From: Lunularia cruciata
Lineage: Eukaryota > Streptophyta > Marchantiopsida > Lunulariales > Lunulariaceae
Reading direction: 5' to 3'
NCBI GenBank assembly: GCA_948567375.1
Contig: OX419759.1
Coordinates: 11,066,744 to 11,130,743, forward strand
DNA length: 64,000 nt
The notes below the pieces were generated by a model, which worked only from the letters and a program-made list of their open reading frames with translations, did no database searches and had not been told where the DNA came from. This document shows, piece by piece, positions 21,154-32,890 of this stretch; positions within the stretch are counted from its first letter, which is position 1, and each line of letters opens with the position of its first letter. The position numbers were made by a program, and so were the translations under genes.

Positions 21154-22149
21154 CTATTTTTGAATAACCTCTATTTTATCTGTCAATACTTGAATGCCCT
21201 CTGCACTTACTCTATGCCCCAAGTAGTCTACTTCAGACTTGCCAAACTCACACTTTGAGATTTTGGCGTACAATTGATTCTGTCTTAGAATCTGGAGGAC
21301 CTCTCGTAGATGTTGCTTGTGTTTTATCATCATGCTATTGTATACTAATATATCATCCAAGAAGACGATAACAGACTTATCCAAGTATGGACGAAATATA
21401 TCATTCATTAGACTCATGAAAGTGACAGGTGCATTGGTGAGGCCAAAAGGCATCACAAGATACTCAAAGTGGCCATACTTGGTTTGAAAGGCAGTTTTGT
21501 ACACATCCTCCTCTGCAATTTGGATTTGATTGTAACCGCTCCGCAAGTCCAGTTTGGTGAAGTATCTCGCTCTATGGAGTTGATCAAATAGGTCATCCAT
21601 GTGAGGTAAGGGGTATTTGTTCTTCACTGTTTGCTTATTGAAACCCCGATAGTCAATGCACATGCGCATTATACCATCCATCTTCTTCACAAACAAGACA
21701 GGGGCCCCATATGGTGATATGCTAGGTTGGATGAACCCTTTCTGCAACATCTCCTCAATTTGAGTCTTACATTCTTCCAACTCATGAGGTGATAGGCGAT
21801 ATGGGGCCTTACAAGGAGGCGTCTTCCCCGGAAGTGTCTCAATTTTGTGATCTACTCGCCGCTTTGGTGGTAATCCTGAGGGTAGATCATTGGGAAAGAC
21901 ATCTTGAAACTCATCCACCACATCCTTCAATTTCTCAGGAATTTGTCCATCGAGTTGTATACTCTGGACTTCTCTTATTAGACCCATAAAACATCTATCG
22001 GTCTTCCAGATAGTTGCCGTCCCTACGACATATAGAGGCAATTTCTGCCTGTGTGATTTTTCTTTAACCCCAATGATTGACCATTGGTGGGTTCTCACTA
22101 CTTTCTTCCTCCAATCCACCATAGGGTTGTATTGCTCCATCCATGGCAT
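21154..22149 (-). pseudogene. reverse transcriptase of element B
   Basis: A 331-codon frame with the full palm and fingers: [11 protein letters not shown], the [11 protein letters not shown] block, [20 protein letters not shown] and FLDDILVYN with both catalytic Asp. It is the best-preserved retroelement frame in the window, although its linkage to protease and RNase H is interrupted by stops. Confidence 0.93.
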
Positions 22150-22209
22150 GCCTAAAATTGCATCATAACGAGCTAACTATATCACTCGCCACTCAATTGC
22201 TTCTTGATA

Positions 22210-22416
22210 TTATCCTACAGAGAGGGTTACTCGTCTAGGTAATGATTCAATCCTCTCATTTTGCCCATTTGGTAACTCTACTTCTTCACTTCCATCTCTC
22301 TCTAGATCCATTCCCAATCTTATTGCAATAGAGCGAGACAAGAAATTCTCTGTTGCTCCCGGATCTATTAATACTCTCACTTGATTACCTTCTAGCATTC
22401 CATTCACAACAATCAA
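22210..22416 (-). pseudogene. protease of element B
   Basis: A 68-codon frame with VRVLIDPGATENFLS, in which the D-[ST]-G active site reads D-P-G. The hydrophobic-hydrophobic-Gly flap region is partly kept (RLGM). It lies directly upstream of the RT frame on the minus strand. Confidence 0.8.
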
Positions 22417-22626
22417 TTATGAGGTTGCCTTTCGGGATCTTTGAGCATTATTCTTCTTCCTTCCCTTGCTTCTCTGCTTCCTTATTGAGCCAGTAAGGCC
22501 GCAAGGTACCTTTACTGGCAATCTTTGTTTTTCAAAGTGATTTCCACCTTCTCCTCTTCAATGTGCCTCTCCATGTTGTTCAAAGATCGCCTGAACGAAG
22601 GCCGAGGGCCTCTAGGGAAAAAAATG

Positions 22627-22690
22627 TGATAGTTAGTAGATATGTGCCCAATACGGCCACAATTGTAACAACGGCGTTGTTCTCTTCGAG
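22627..22690 (-). pseudogene. gag zinc knuckle of element B, last Cys lost
   Basis: It reads C-Y-N-C-G-R-I-G-H-x4-Y. The fourth metal ligand of the CCHC knuckle is Tyr (TAT for TGT), the same kind of change as in element A but at a different position. Confidence 0.75.
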
Positions 22691-22885
22691 TCCCTTCTCC
22701 TTGTGGGACTCCATCTCTTTGCTCTTCTACCCATCCTCACTCCCCTTGAAGCGGTCATGCTCCTCGATCCTGGAATCAAAGGTTGCCCAATTCCATCGGT
22801 ACTGGTCCACCCATGTGTGGCATTCTGCTTGATAATGTTGAGGTGGAGCTACTCCTTCACCTCCACCTAATGCTCTTGCTATTCT

Positions 22886-23176
22886 CTACGCACAAGCAAT
22901 GGCTTCAAATACCGTGCGAGGATTTTGCACCATGACTTCTTGGCAAATCCGCTCTTTCAACCCTTGTTTGAAATTGTCGAGAGCCTTTGTTGGACTCATG
23001 TTGGTAATTGCAACTTGTAGATCCAAAAATGCCTCCACATACTCTTGTATGCTATTCTTCTGTCTCAATCCCCATAGTCGGGTTTGAACCATTTGCATAA
23101 AATCCACCGACTGGAAATTCTTCAACAGTCCTTCTTGCATTGTTGTCCATGTGACCTCCCTTCTCTTTGCCAACAT
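22886..23176 (-). pseudogene. gag (retrotransposon capsid) fragment of element B
   Basis: A 96-codon frame with the typical retrotrans_gag pattern: W..M...L...F, then L..L.Q..S..EY...F, then a KALDNFKQGLKE helix. A stop precedes it, and the N-terminal gag is scrambled up to about 23,600. Confidence 0.8.
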
Positions 23177-23714
23177 GGATCATTCCCAAGCATCATACCA
23201 TGTGAGGGCTTTATCGGTCAAGTACCCACATGCAAACACGCCTGCAGCATGCTCTGTGATCTCTGTTGAGAACAATCTGAAATATCAATTCATTCTCGAG
23301 ATCCAATTTTCCACTACTCTTATTGTATGTTGCCCCTTGTAAGGCTCAATGTTGCAGGTCTTCTTCATCCGGAGTAGCAATGTGGCTTCATCGCTGATAG
23401 GTTTGTAGGCACGGGTGCCTCTCCAAGTACTTAAGTCGCAGGTACTGGATTTTGAGACGGCTCTCCTTCTTGCATGGCTTGATCGTTCCTAAGGATCTGT
23501 ACTTGACTTTGTAATGTCTCCATAGTCATCTTAATCTCTCAAAATTCATTCAACATGCCTTGCATTCCTTGCACCAACTCTTGCAATTGCAGATCCATGG
23601 TTCTTGCAACACTCAACTGCTAATGTCTACTTCAATACAGAGTCAATATGATCACTCTAGAAGGCGCACAAACTATCTAAACTATAATTGGGACCTCCGA
23701 CGCTATCACTCGTT

Positions 23715-24570
23715 GATAATACTCCTCACCAAAATTCCTAACCACAAAATCTTTGAACATCACTTTTGGTCTCACTACATAATGGATTTCTACTTGAGTA
23801 TTGAAAGGGAGAGGATTTGGAACATTCATATCCATTACATTATAATAGAATATAGATTGTCAAATCCCATTCTCTGTCATATATCACCATAGGTAGAATC
23901 ACCGGGTTTGGTGAGTTCTGTGAGCCGGCCTGTCTCTCACTCATGATGAACCTCTGATGGCTATTATGGTAGCGCACCATGGACTAAGAAGACAAGGAAC
24001 CCGAACTCCATCATACTCCTCCAAGGCTAACACTCCAATACTCAAGACATTGCTCACTAGAGAACTCAATGAGAGAGATAGTTGCAAATGAAAGGATGAT
24101 GAGTACCTCCTCACCCCTTGTTTATATACTTGTGAAATAGTTACGTAATAAAGTTACTAATTACCATAGTAGCTCAAGTTACTAGACTAAAAGTCAAGTA
24201 AAGTCAAAAAGTAGAAAGGAATATCCATTCACATGGGCATATTTCCCTAAGCATGTGGTCTTATCTTGACCCAACCACTAAGTCAAGGATTCCTTCACAT
24301 GGGCTATCCTTGGACTAAAGAAGAATCCAAAACAAAAAGGCTTGCGGGCCCAAGAGTTCTCAACTCTTTACTCAAATCCAAACACCTAGGAATAATACCA
24401 AGTCAACACACTAAAATCCAAAATAGTGGTGCTCATCTTTTCTACTTCCTCTAAAGTAAGGTCCCATCTATCTTAGCTATGACTAACTTTAGCTAACCAT
24501 GACTAATATAGAACCATCCTTTATCTCTATATAAATAATATCTCTTAAGTACTTGTAATACCAAGCTAAA
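23715..24570 (-). repeat. probable 5' LTR of element B
   Basis: The segment lies upstream of gag and contains a minus-strand TATA box (TATATAAAC near 24,121-24,130) followed by a CT-rich leader, as in an LTR U3-R. No second copy exists in the window to fix its borders. The limits given are inferred from the start of gag-side sequence and from where element E's leader resumes. Confidence 0.4.
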
Positions 24571-24882
24571 TATCACAATACCACACACATACACAAATGG
24601 ATGTTACAGTTCATCACTCTGTCCATGAATTCTGCACCAAAGTGATAAACTAGCAATACCCTCATCTGCTCACGCTGGATGTACATAACCTTGATGTGGA
24701 ATGGATTTGAGAATGGAAAGCTAGGTGCGGGAAATTGTCCTCCAGGTGCATCCATCCCATCCGCTCTCTAAAATCTTTCCTAAGTCTCGCAATTTCTCTA
24801 TGTTCTCCACATCAAATTACTCAGTTTCAGTAGTTCGTGCTATTCCAAGAGTGGTGATCCACTCTCTTGGACTAAAACACTC

Positions 24883-24894
24883 GCTCTGATACCA
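24883..24894 (-). other. primer-binding site of element E
   Basis: TGGTATCAGAGC, complementary to the 3' end of initiator tRNA-Met, two bases inside the LTR end. It defines the LTR border and the minus orientation. Confidence 0.85.
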
Positions 24895-24895
24895 T

Positions 24896-25605
24896 TGTAA
24901 TACTCCGAGGACAAGAGAAGAGAAAAAACACAGATTGCACACTCAAACAATCGATGTCCTAAGGGAGCACCTTCTCTTTATTATATAGACAAAGAGGATC
25001 TCCTCCAAGGAAGCTCCACCATATGCTTAGGGACACAGATAGGTGACATGTCAGCAAGCTCCACCCTTGGATTACTTACTTGGATGGGTGACATGTCTAG
25101 TCTAGGTCCTATCTGGTTGGTCAAACAAGCTTTGAGTAGAGGGAATCTTTTAGGGAATCTTCTTGTAGGAATCTCATAATCACGTGAGTAAGGTACCATT
25201 GGAAAGCTCTCAACGAGGCAAAGTAGGGGAGAGGGAATCTACACATTTTTTAGGCCTAATTCATCCGTTTAGGCCTCCGAAATTGCCTTCAAAGATTTCA
25301 AGCATATTTCGGTTCCTACTCTATTAGTAGAAGTCTCCTTTTGGTGATACTTCTTTCTAATCTTTTTAGTCCATCATGTGCAACATTCTTCCAGATGTTA
25401 CCAAACCAATTCTCACCTTTAAATCATATGTCTAGCTAATGGTTCTAAGGTTCTCAAGTCTATTTTGGTTTTTGCACTATTAGTAGAAGTACTCTTTTGG
25501 TGATACTTCTATCTTATCTATTTTGACCATCATGTATAACATCATTCTAGATGTTACCAAACCAAATTTCACATCTAGATCATATGGCTAGCTCTTGGTA
25601 TTACA
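24896..25605 (-). mobile_element. element E: LTR with primer-binding site
   Basis: On the plus strand it runs TGTAATACTCC...GGTATTACA, giving TG..CA borders on the minus strand. At 24,883-24,894 lies TGGTATCAGAGC (minus), a primer-binding site matching the 3' end of plant initiator tRNA-Met. About 310 bp of leader follow (24,570-24,882) before element B interrupts it. The LTR carries an internal direct repeat: 25,330-25,435 and 25,488-25,595 share TTTTGGTGATACTTCT and GATGTTACCAAACCAA. No partner LTR was found. Confidence 0.75.
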
Positions 25606-26524
25606 TAATCCCTCCTTTAGCGCATCATGCATTTGAATAGTTGGGTAGTGGAATTTCTTATTTTTTGATTTTTAAGTGGAGATAAGTTTAAGCTATAGCT
25701 CTTACCTCATGATGAGTTGAATGCATTTCCTTGAAATAAAATTGTTTTTTGACTTTGATTAAGAATTTGAGCAAGTTCAAAACAACACATTCGTCATGTA
25801 GACATAATGAAAAGAAAAAGAAAGTGAGACTTTTTGGTTCCAGTCCTAGGAGTCCTACTTCATCAGGCTTTCTAGCAACATCCATCAAAATACTTGTAAC
25901 ATTGAAAGGGAATTCTGGTTCCTACTCATAGAAATCCATGAGCAGATCCCATGCAATATGCAATTATAGCATGGGAAATTGCATGATACTAAAATTTGGT
26001 TTTAATTGTAGCAAAGATATGTTAACTACCCTCTTGAGACTTGATAATCAATAAGTGTCAAGAGATTGAAGGCACAGAAATGAATCTAATCTAATCTCTT
26101 TGTCATGAATTTCATAGTCTGATGTAAAAGTTTCTCTTTGTTAAACTATCTTTGTTTCCTCCTATTTCAAATTCATTAAACAAATTTTACTTTACTCATG
26201 AGATTGACAACATGGCTAATGGTGAATCTGGTGACACCACAAGCATTGATGCAACTATATCTCTTGAGTCTAGGCACTCAAAGAATTGTAGCAACATTGA
26301 CTGCAAACGATCAATGATGTAAATTTGTGAGTGTGCCAAAGTAACCAATAATCAATTATCATCAAGAAGAAAAATGAGCAACACAAATACCTTAGTCTAT
26401 GATAAATATTCTAGTACTAGATCACATTGTAGCTTATGGAGGTGTTATTTTACATTCTTATGACATATGGTTTGTATATACTTGCCTACTTATCTTATTG
26501 GCATCTGAATGAGTAGAGATAATA

Positions 26525-29215
26525 TGATTCCAGTAGTGCATACCCCATTGCTCAAGATGATTTTGCAAGCTTGGGTTGTTACTTGTAAATCAGAAAGATA
26601 AATCTCCAATAAGAGCAATTGAGATTTGAGAAAGATCTAGCTGAAATAACTACACTTCCCTTGCATTGGATGTATAGGAGAATAAATGTAACCAGAATTT
26701 AAGACATGAACTGTCACTCCGTGTTGTAAGTCATCTCAATTGTTTTAATGCTCCATGCTTGCATTTGCATTACAACTCCACCTATTTCTATTTTTGACAC
26801 TCAACAACTTGAATTGAATAAAATATTTAGGAAACCTTAATTTGACCTTAAATAAGCAACATGAACTATAAATGGAAAGTCCTTTAGACATGTGCCAATG
26901 ATATTTAAACCTTATACCACAAACCCTAATAAACCAAAGCTACTGATGGAACATAAGCATAAGTTGTACATATAGAAGGTAGGATATATTTGGAGAGCAA
27001 GAATACTTGGTATTGCATGACATTTAGCACCACATTCTCTCCTCCTCCAACACATTTTCCATTATTGCTCAAGGATTCAAACTCCAAAATTTTCTTTAAG
27101 TGCCTCAATAACCTCTAGAGCATCAAGATCCTACATCCATGACCAAGAAATAGTACAAAATAATCTCTATCTCTTGCAACAAATCATCCTAAATTTTCCT
27201 TTCTCTTATTGCTATGAGGCGTTTCTCCTCTTGACCTGTTTTGAGTGCTCAAGAATTGGAATGAAATTTGAATGTCAAATTCCTCTCAAAATCAAATTTC
27301 CAGCAATAAGATGGTTTTTGTCAATCACTAAGGAAGAAACTGGAAACCAATTTTATTAAAGATAGAGAAGAAGAGGTATGCTTGTCAACTCAAGCATGTG
27401 ATTTTAACATTTTCAAGTGATGTATTTGCAGTTCAGCATTATGTAACAGATTCCATGCTATATAGAACTAGTCTATAGAAATTTTTTAACTCCTTTATCC
27501 CTATGAAGACCAAAACATGGATAAGTTGTTTAGGAACTCAGAGATAATGAATGAAACTAAATTTATTATGGACATTGTAATTCAAAATTCACTTGGTTCA
27601 TAGAAATTCTTATTGCTATGTTTCTCCAAAATTTGGGATCATGCATATTAATTCATTTTGATTCAATCAAAGTGTATAGATTTGAACCTCCACATCATAT
27701 GCACAGACTTGGTATTATATAGCTCACTAGCAGGATATATAGAAATTCTGCTCAAAGTACAAAGGCATAGTGAACCTAAGATCATAGCATAGGTTGAGTT
27801 CTTTCAAACCTCTACACATGCTGTTCAGGACCATTTCAAAATCCCCTTTCTAAGTTCTTGGGAATGATCAGGAATTGGAGCTTCTTGGATAACAACAGTT
27901 GTTTCATAAGTTAAGCTTGTCAAAAATAGAGTTATCTTCTACATCCAAAATGCATCCATCCTTACAACATCTCATAACAATAGTTTTTCTTTTGTTAAGC
28001 TAGTAGCCAATAGAATTTATCTTTGTAGAATGCATCCATCCTTACATCATATGAAAATCATTACTCACTAACTTGATGTTGTAAGTATTGCACAAGTCCA
28101 CCTTTAGATTTTCAACACGCACTTAAACATTAACTCTAAGTGATTGTACATGAAGATGAGGAACAAGATACAAATAATATGGCTTTCCTTGTGAACAAAC
28201 AGTTCTGGTATTGCAAGTCTTCAGTTTTATTACTCATAAAATGATGGATTCACCCTACACATTGGGCAATGCACCATTCATCTCTTTCCACATCTCTAGT
28301 ATGAAAATGCATTAAGAATGATTACTTACTGAATTGATGTTGGAAGTAGTGCTAGTAAGTCTTTGAGAACCTATGGATAAAATTTTCTACTTTCTTATAA
28401 TTGAAAAGTTTATCTTATGATTAAGTTTTACTTCCTTTAAATTTTTATTTCTGTTGATATTTTATTGACATGTTCTTCATGAACAAGGACAAGCAATTTA
28501 ATAAGAAGTCCATACAAAAACAAGGAAGTATTGAGGGGAAGAAAGTCTAAGGAAAAACTTTAATTGTGAGGGAGGTACCACCAGTGCAGCTAGATTTTAC
28601 CACCACTTTTTCCATAGTTCTTATCCTTTGGTGTGAAAATGCTAAGGATTATGGGAATGCCATGAATGGCAAAATATAGCTTTATTGTTCCATGAATTAT
28701 CAAAAGAGTAGATCCACCACTCTAGAGTTGACCAATATTATGCAGTAGATAATTGCCACCTAAAACCATTGCCAGAAATCAAAGGACTTCACATGCCAAG
28801 AAATTTATTCTAAGCCGACAATTGTTAAGATTGTTGGAGCTCAACTTGGTATCAATGATTGACAACCAAAAATTTGCCTTTGTTAACAACTAATATGACA
28901 GCCTTGCCTGGGTTCAATGGAGAATCAATCAGATGGCAAGATACAAATGATTATAGCGTTGTATGTTTGTTGTTGTTGTTATCTCTAAAGTTGAAGGGAC
29001 AAGGGTGAACTATCTCTTGGTTGACCAACTAAGTTGGATATTCATAGGTACCTAAACTAGTAGCAAGGAGTAGCACAAAAAGATAGAGGAGAAAGTCCAT
29101 AAACATATGGTTGACACAAAGAATAGTTTATTTTGGATGGGTTTTACTAGATAGTTTACATACCTCATGTATTCAAAACCTATTCTATTTTGATTTTAAG
29201 AAAAAAAGAATACAC
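26525..29215 (-). repeat. repeat family R, copy 1
   Basis: Starts at ACCCCATTGCTCAAGATG (about 26,541) and runs to AAACCTATTCTATTTTG near 29,190. The whole ordered series of blocks recurs at 55,503-59,040. Parts recur at 29.65-30.55, 33.0-33.84 and 54.5-55.42 kb. Stops fill all frames and shared short frames are poorly conserved, so no protein is proposed. The region 25,606-26,525 before it holds nothing recognisable. Confidence 0.8.
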
Positions 29216-29284
29216 TGTCCAACCATTCCACGTCTTCTTATGTTTGAACAAAGATTCAAACTTCCTCGTCATGTTTCCTAATGG

Positions 29285-29605
29285 TCAGGCCCATTCTTGA
29301 TTGAGTGCATCACCCAAATGTTGAATCAGACCCAAATATTTCTGGTAGTGCTTGTCCATCCATACAAATACATTTCCTTGCAAGTTGGAGAAGTTTGGGT
29401 TATTTTTTTCCTTGATTTCCACTAACATCAAGAGGTATGCAAAATCCCAAATCCATAGAAGAAATTGCAAATGTGTCAAATTAAGATACTTGGCATAGCA
29501 ATAGTGTGCACACTTCTCTAATCCAAGTGACCATATTATGAAACCAGACTTCTTCTTCAGGGGAGACATCAAGAAAGAACAGTGCAACTTGAGAACCATC
29601 ATCAC
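29285..29605 (-). CDS. 106-codon hypothetical frame in the tandem unit, left copy
   Basis: The frame has no motif I recognise and is rich in Leu, Trp, Tyr and Lys. It sits inside repeat DNA. Its identity with the right copy reflects the recent duplication rather than selection. It may be a remnant of a transposon protein or simply an open stretch. I do not propose a function. Confidence 0.2.
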   Translation of the reverse strand: MMMVLKLHCSFLMSPLKKKSGFIIWSLGLEKCAHYCYAKYLNLTHLQFLLWIWDFAYLLMLVEIKEKNNPNFSNLQGNVFVWMDKHYQKYLGLIQHLGDALNQEWA

Positions 29606-30553
29606 TTTGTGCTCTCAATCCCAATCACCCACTCTTGCAATTCATCAGATTGCCCAAAGGCTTCAAGATTTGAAAATAATCTAGCTAAACAACTCCACTT
29701 CTTCTATGCCAGATGTATAAGAGAATAAATGTAACTAGAATTTGAGACATGAACTATCACTCCGTACTGTAAGTCATCTTAATTCTTTGAATGCTCCATG
29801 CTTGTGATTATGTTTGACTCCATATATTTTTGACACTCAACAACTTGAACCTTAACTTGAACTAAATCAACAACTTCAACTATGATTGGGCAGTCCTTTA
29901 AACGTGTGCCAACAATATTCAATCCATGGACCGCAATCCCTAATTAACCAAAGCTACTAAAGAAACATAAGCCTAAGTAATACCAATAGAAATATGATAC
30001 ATTTGGAGAGCAAGAGTACTTGGTAATGCATGACAATAAGCAGCATATACTCCTCTTCCAACACATTTTCAATAGAAGTTCTTAGGGATCTAAGCATAAG
30101 CTTTTTCTTTGAGTGCCTAAATCACCTAAAGCGCATCAAGCTCCAATATATATGACCAAGAAATAGCACCAAAATAGTCAACACTTGCAAAAAATATCAT
30201 GAGTTGTCATTGCTCTTGTTGTTGTGAGGCACTTTTTAATAAAATGCTCAAGAATTGGGATGTAATCTGTATGTCAAATTCCTCTCAAAAATAAATTTTG
30301 ACAAAAAATCAAGATTGGATTGGATTCTATCAACCACTAAGGAAGAAGTCGGAAACCAAGTTTATTATAGATATAGAAGAAGGGGTATGCTTGCAACTCA
30401 AGCATGTGACTCTAACATTGTCTAATTGCAACATTTGTGGTTTTGCATAATGTAACAATTTCCATACTCTAAAGGACTAGTCTACCAAAATTTTCAACTC
30501 TTGATCCCAATGAAGACCAAAACATAGATAAGTTATTTAGGAACTTGGAGTGA

Positions 30554-31212
30554 AAACTGTCATGCATATAAATATTGCTACACAACATACATTACTATCA
30601 ACATCATACACTATAGAAGCACAACTCATATATAAGTCATACATGGACTCTAAAGTGCTACAATAATCTATTTGTTTCTCAACTCAAATCATACTCAATC
30701 AAATTAGTACTTGATCTATCACTCAATAATCTACCATCAACTGTGCACTAATTATAGTCAAGCTACACCCACTCTAACTAAGAGAATCCAGGTGATACTC
30801 ACCGGTCTCTATCCACCATAGCCAAGAAGTTGAAGGCTCAAAATCAAAGAAATGAGCTCTTTAGAGTTGCACTTCAAAAGTATACCCCTGAACTTGACCT
30901 AGGTCTCAAACCCTAATGGTCCCATTGATGGCACATCCAACAGTGGGAAGAATGCAAAGTGATGATGGGCCCCACCATGTAGTCAATACCTTGAACAAAA
31001 AATCTGATCATCAACAAGTAGTCTATTTGTAACTACTAAAATACCTCTAACTACAAACATTGTTACTCTAAGTCCAAGCATCTAAGGGTGACATACAAAT
31101 GGTATGACAACTATCATGCATATATACATCGCTACACAACATACATTGCTATCAATATCACACACAATAGAAGCAAAACTCACATATAAGTCATGCATGG
31201 ACTCTAAAGCTT
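30554..31212. repeat. ~100-bp direct repeats flanking an element-D LTR segment
   Basis: 30,554-30,665 and 31,113-31,212 share a CATGCATATA-ACAT-GCTACACAACATAC start and an ACTCTAAAG end. They bracket a stretch (30,680-31,070) homologous to the LTR at 47,530-47,905. The same arrangement is repeated at 33,840-34,475 in the second tandem copy. Confidence 0.7.
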
Positions 31213-32569
31213 GCGGTTAGGTCTCTCTAACTCCATATAGCCATCTATACCAAGTATATGTCATTCCATATGGTGGGCAAAAGATCAAGAGGCCAAGTGC
31301 TATGGAGCCCCATTATTAGTTGCATGTATGCAATGTTTACCATATAAAGGATGAACTAGCTATAGGTCAAGTACATCTAGGACATAACCACTATCCTCGA
31401 AGAACCACCATGAGGGGAAGAGTCAAACATACCATATGTCATCCTCTTGAATAACTATCACACACCAACATAATAGTAGCTCCACCAAAAGAGCCACATA
31501 ACATACACCTCAAGCATGCCCTTAAAAGTGTCAAACTTGGGTCCATAGTACATGTGTCAAGCTTGGGTCCATATTCCACCTTTAGATTTTCAACACGCAC
31601 TTAAACATTAACTCTGAGTGATTGTACATGAAGATGAGGAACAAGGTACAAATAATATGGCTTTCCTTGTGAACAAACAGTTCTGGTATTGCAAGTCTTC
31701 AGTTTTATTACTCATAAAATGATGGATTGACCCTACACATTGGGCAATGCACCATTCATCTCTTTCCACATCTCTAGTATGAAAATCCATTAAGAATGAT
31801 TATTTACTGAATTGATGTTGGAAGTAGTGCTAGTAAGTCTTTGAGAACCTATGGGTAAATTTTCTACTTTCTTATAATTGAAAATTTTATCTTATGATTA
31901 AGTTTTACTTCCTTTAAATTTTTATTTCTGTTGATATTTTATTGACATGTTCTTCATGAACAAGGACAAGCAATTTAATAAGAAGTCCATACAAAAACAA
32001 GGAAGTATTGAGGGGAAGAAATTCTAAGGAAAAACTTTAATTGTGAGAGAGGTACCACCAGTGCAGCTAGATTTTACCACCACTTTTTCCATAGTTCTTA
32101 TCCTTTGGTGTGAAAATGCTAAGGATTATGGGAATGCCATGAATGGCATAATATAGCTTTATTGTTCCATGAATTATCAAAAGAGTAGATCCACCACTCT
32201 AGAGTTGACCAATATTATGCAGTAGATAATTGCCAGCTAAAACCATTGTCAGAAATCAAAGGACTTCATATGCCAAGAAAGTTATTCTAAGCCGACAATC
32301 CTTAAGATTGTTGGAGCTCAACTTGGTATCAATGATTGACAACCAAAAATTTGCCCATATGAAAGTCTTAGAGGAGAAAGTCCATACACATATGGTTGAC
32401 ACAAAGAATAGTTTATTTTGGATGGGTTTTGATAGATTGTTTATCTACCTCATGTATTCAAAATCTGTTCTATTTTGATTTTAAGAAAAAAAGAATACAC
32501 TGTCCAACCATTCCACGTCTTCTTATGTTTGAACAAAGATTCAAACTTCCTCGTCATGTTTCCTAATGG

Positions 32570-32890
32570 TCAGGCCCATTCTTGATTGAGTGCATCACCC
32601 AAATGTTGAATCAGACCCAAATATTTCTGGTAGTGCTTGTCCATCCATACAAATACATTTCCTTGCAAGTTGGAGAAGTTTGGGTTATTTTTTTCCTTGA
32701 TTTCCACTAACATCAAGAGGTATGCAAAATCCCAAATCCATAGAAGAAATTGCAAATGTGTCAAATTAAGATACTTGGCATAGCAATAGTGTGCACACTT
32801 CTCTAATCCAAGTGACCATATTATGAAACCAGACTTCTTCTTCAGGGGAGACATCAAGAAAGAACAGTGCAACTTGAGAACCATCATCAC
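32570..32890 (-). CDS. 106-codon hypothetical frame in the tandem unit, right copy
   Basis: Same protein as at 29,285-29,605, residue for residue. It lies in the right copy of the tandem duplication. Function unknown, and it may well be non-coding. Confidence 0.2.
   Translation of the reverse strand: MMMVLKLHCSFLMSPLKKKSGFIIWSLGLEKCAHYCYAKYLNLTHLQFLLWIWDFAYLLMLVEIKEKNNPNFSNLQGNVFVWMDKHYQKYLGLIQHLGDALNQEWA

Larger units (their letters stand above)
19812..24570 (-). mobile_element. element B: Ty3/gypsy retrotransposon lacking its 3' end
   Basis: In minus order it has an LTR-like segment (about 24,570-23,715), gag, zinc knuckle, protease, reverse transcriptase, RNase H and integrase, cut off inside the integrase core at 19,812. 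It is separated from element A by a junction carrying a 15-bp tandem duplication. The domain order protease-RT-RNase H-integrase is that of Ty3/gypsy. The coding frame is broken by stops and frameshifts between domains. Confidence 0.9.
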
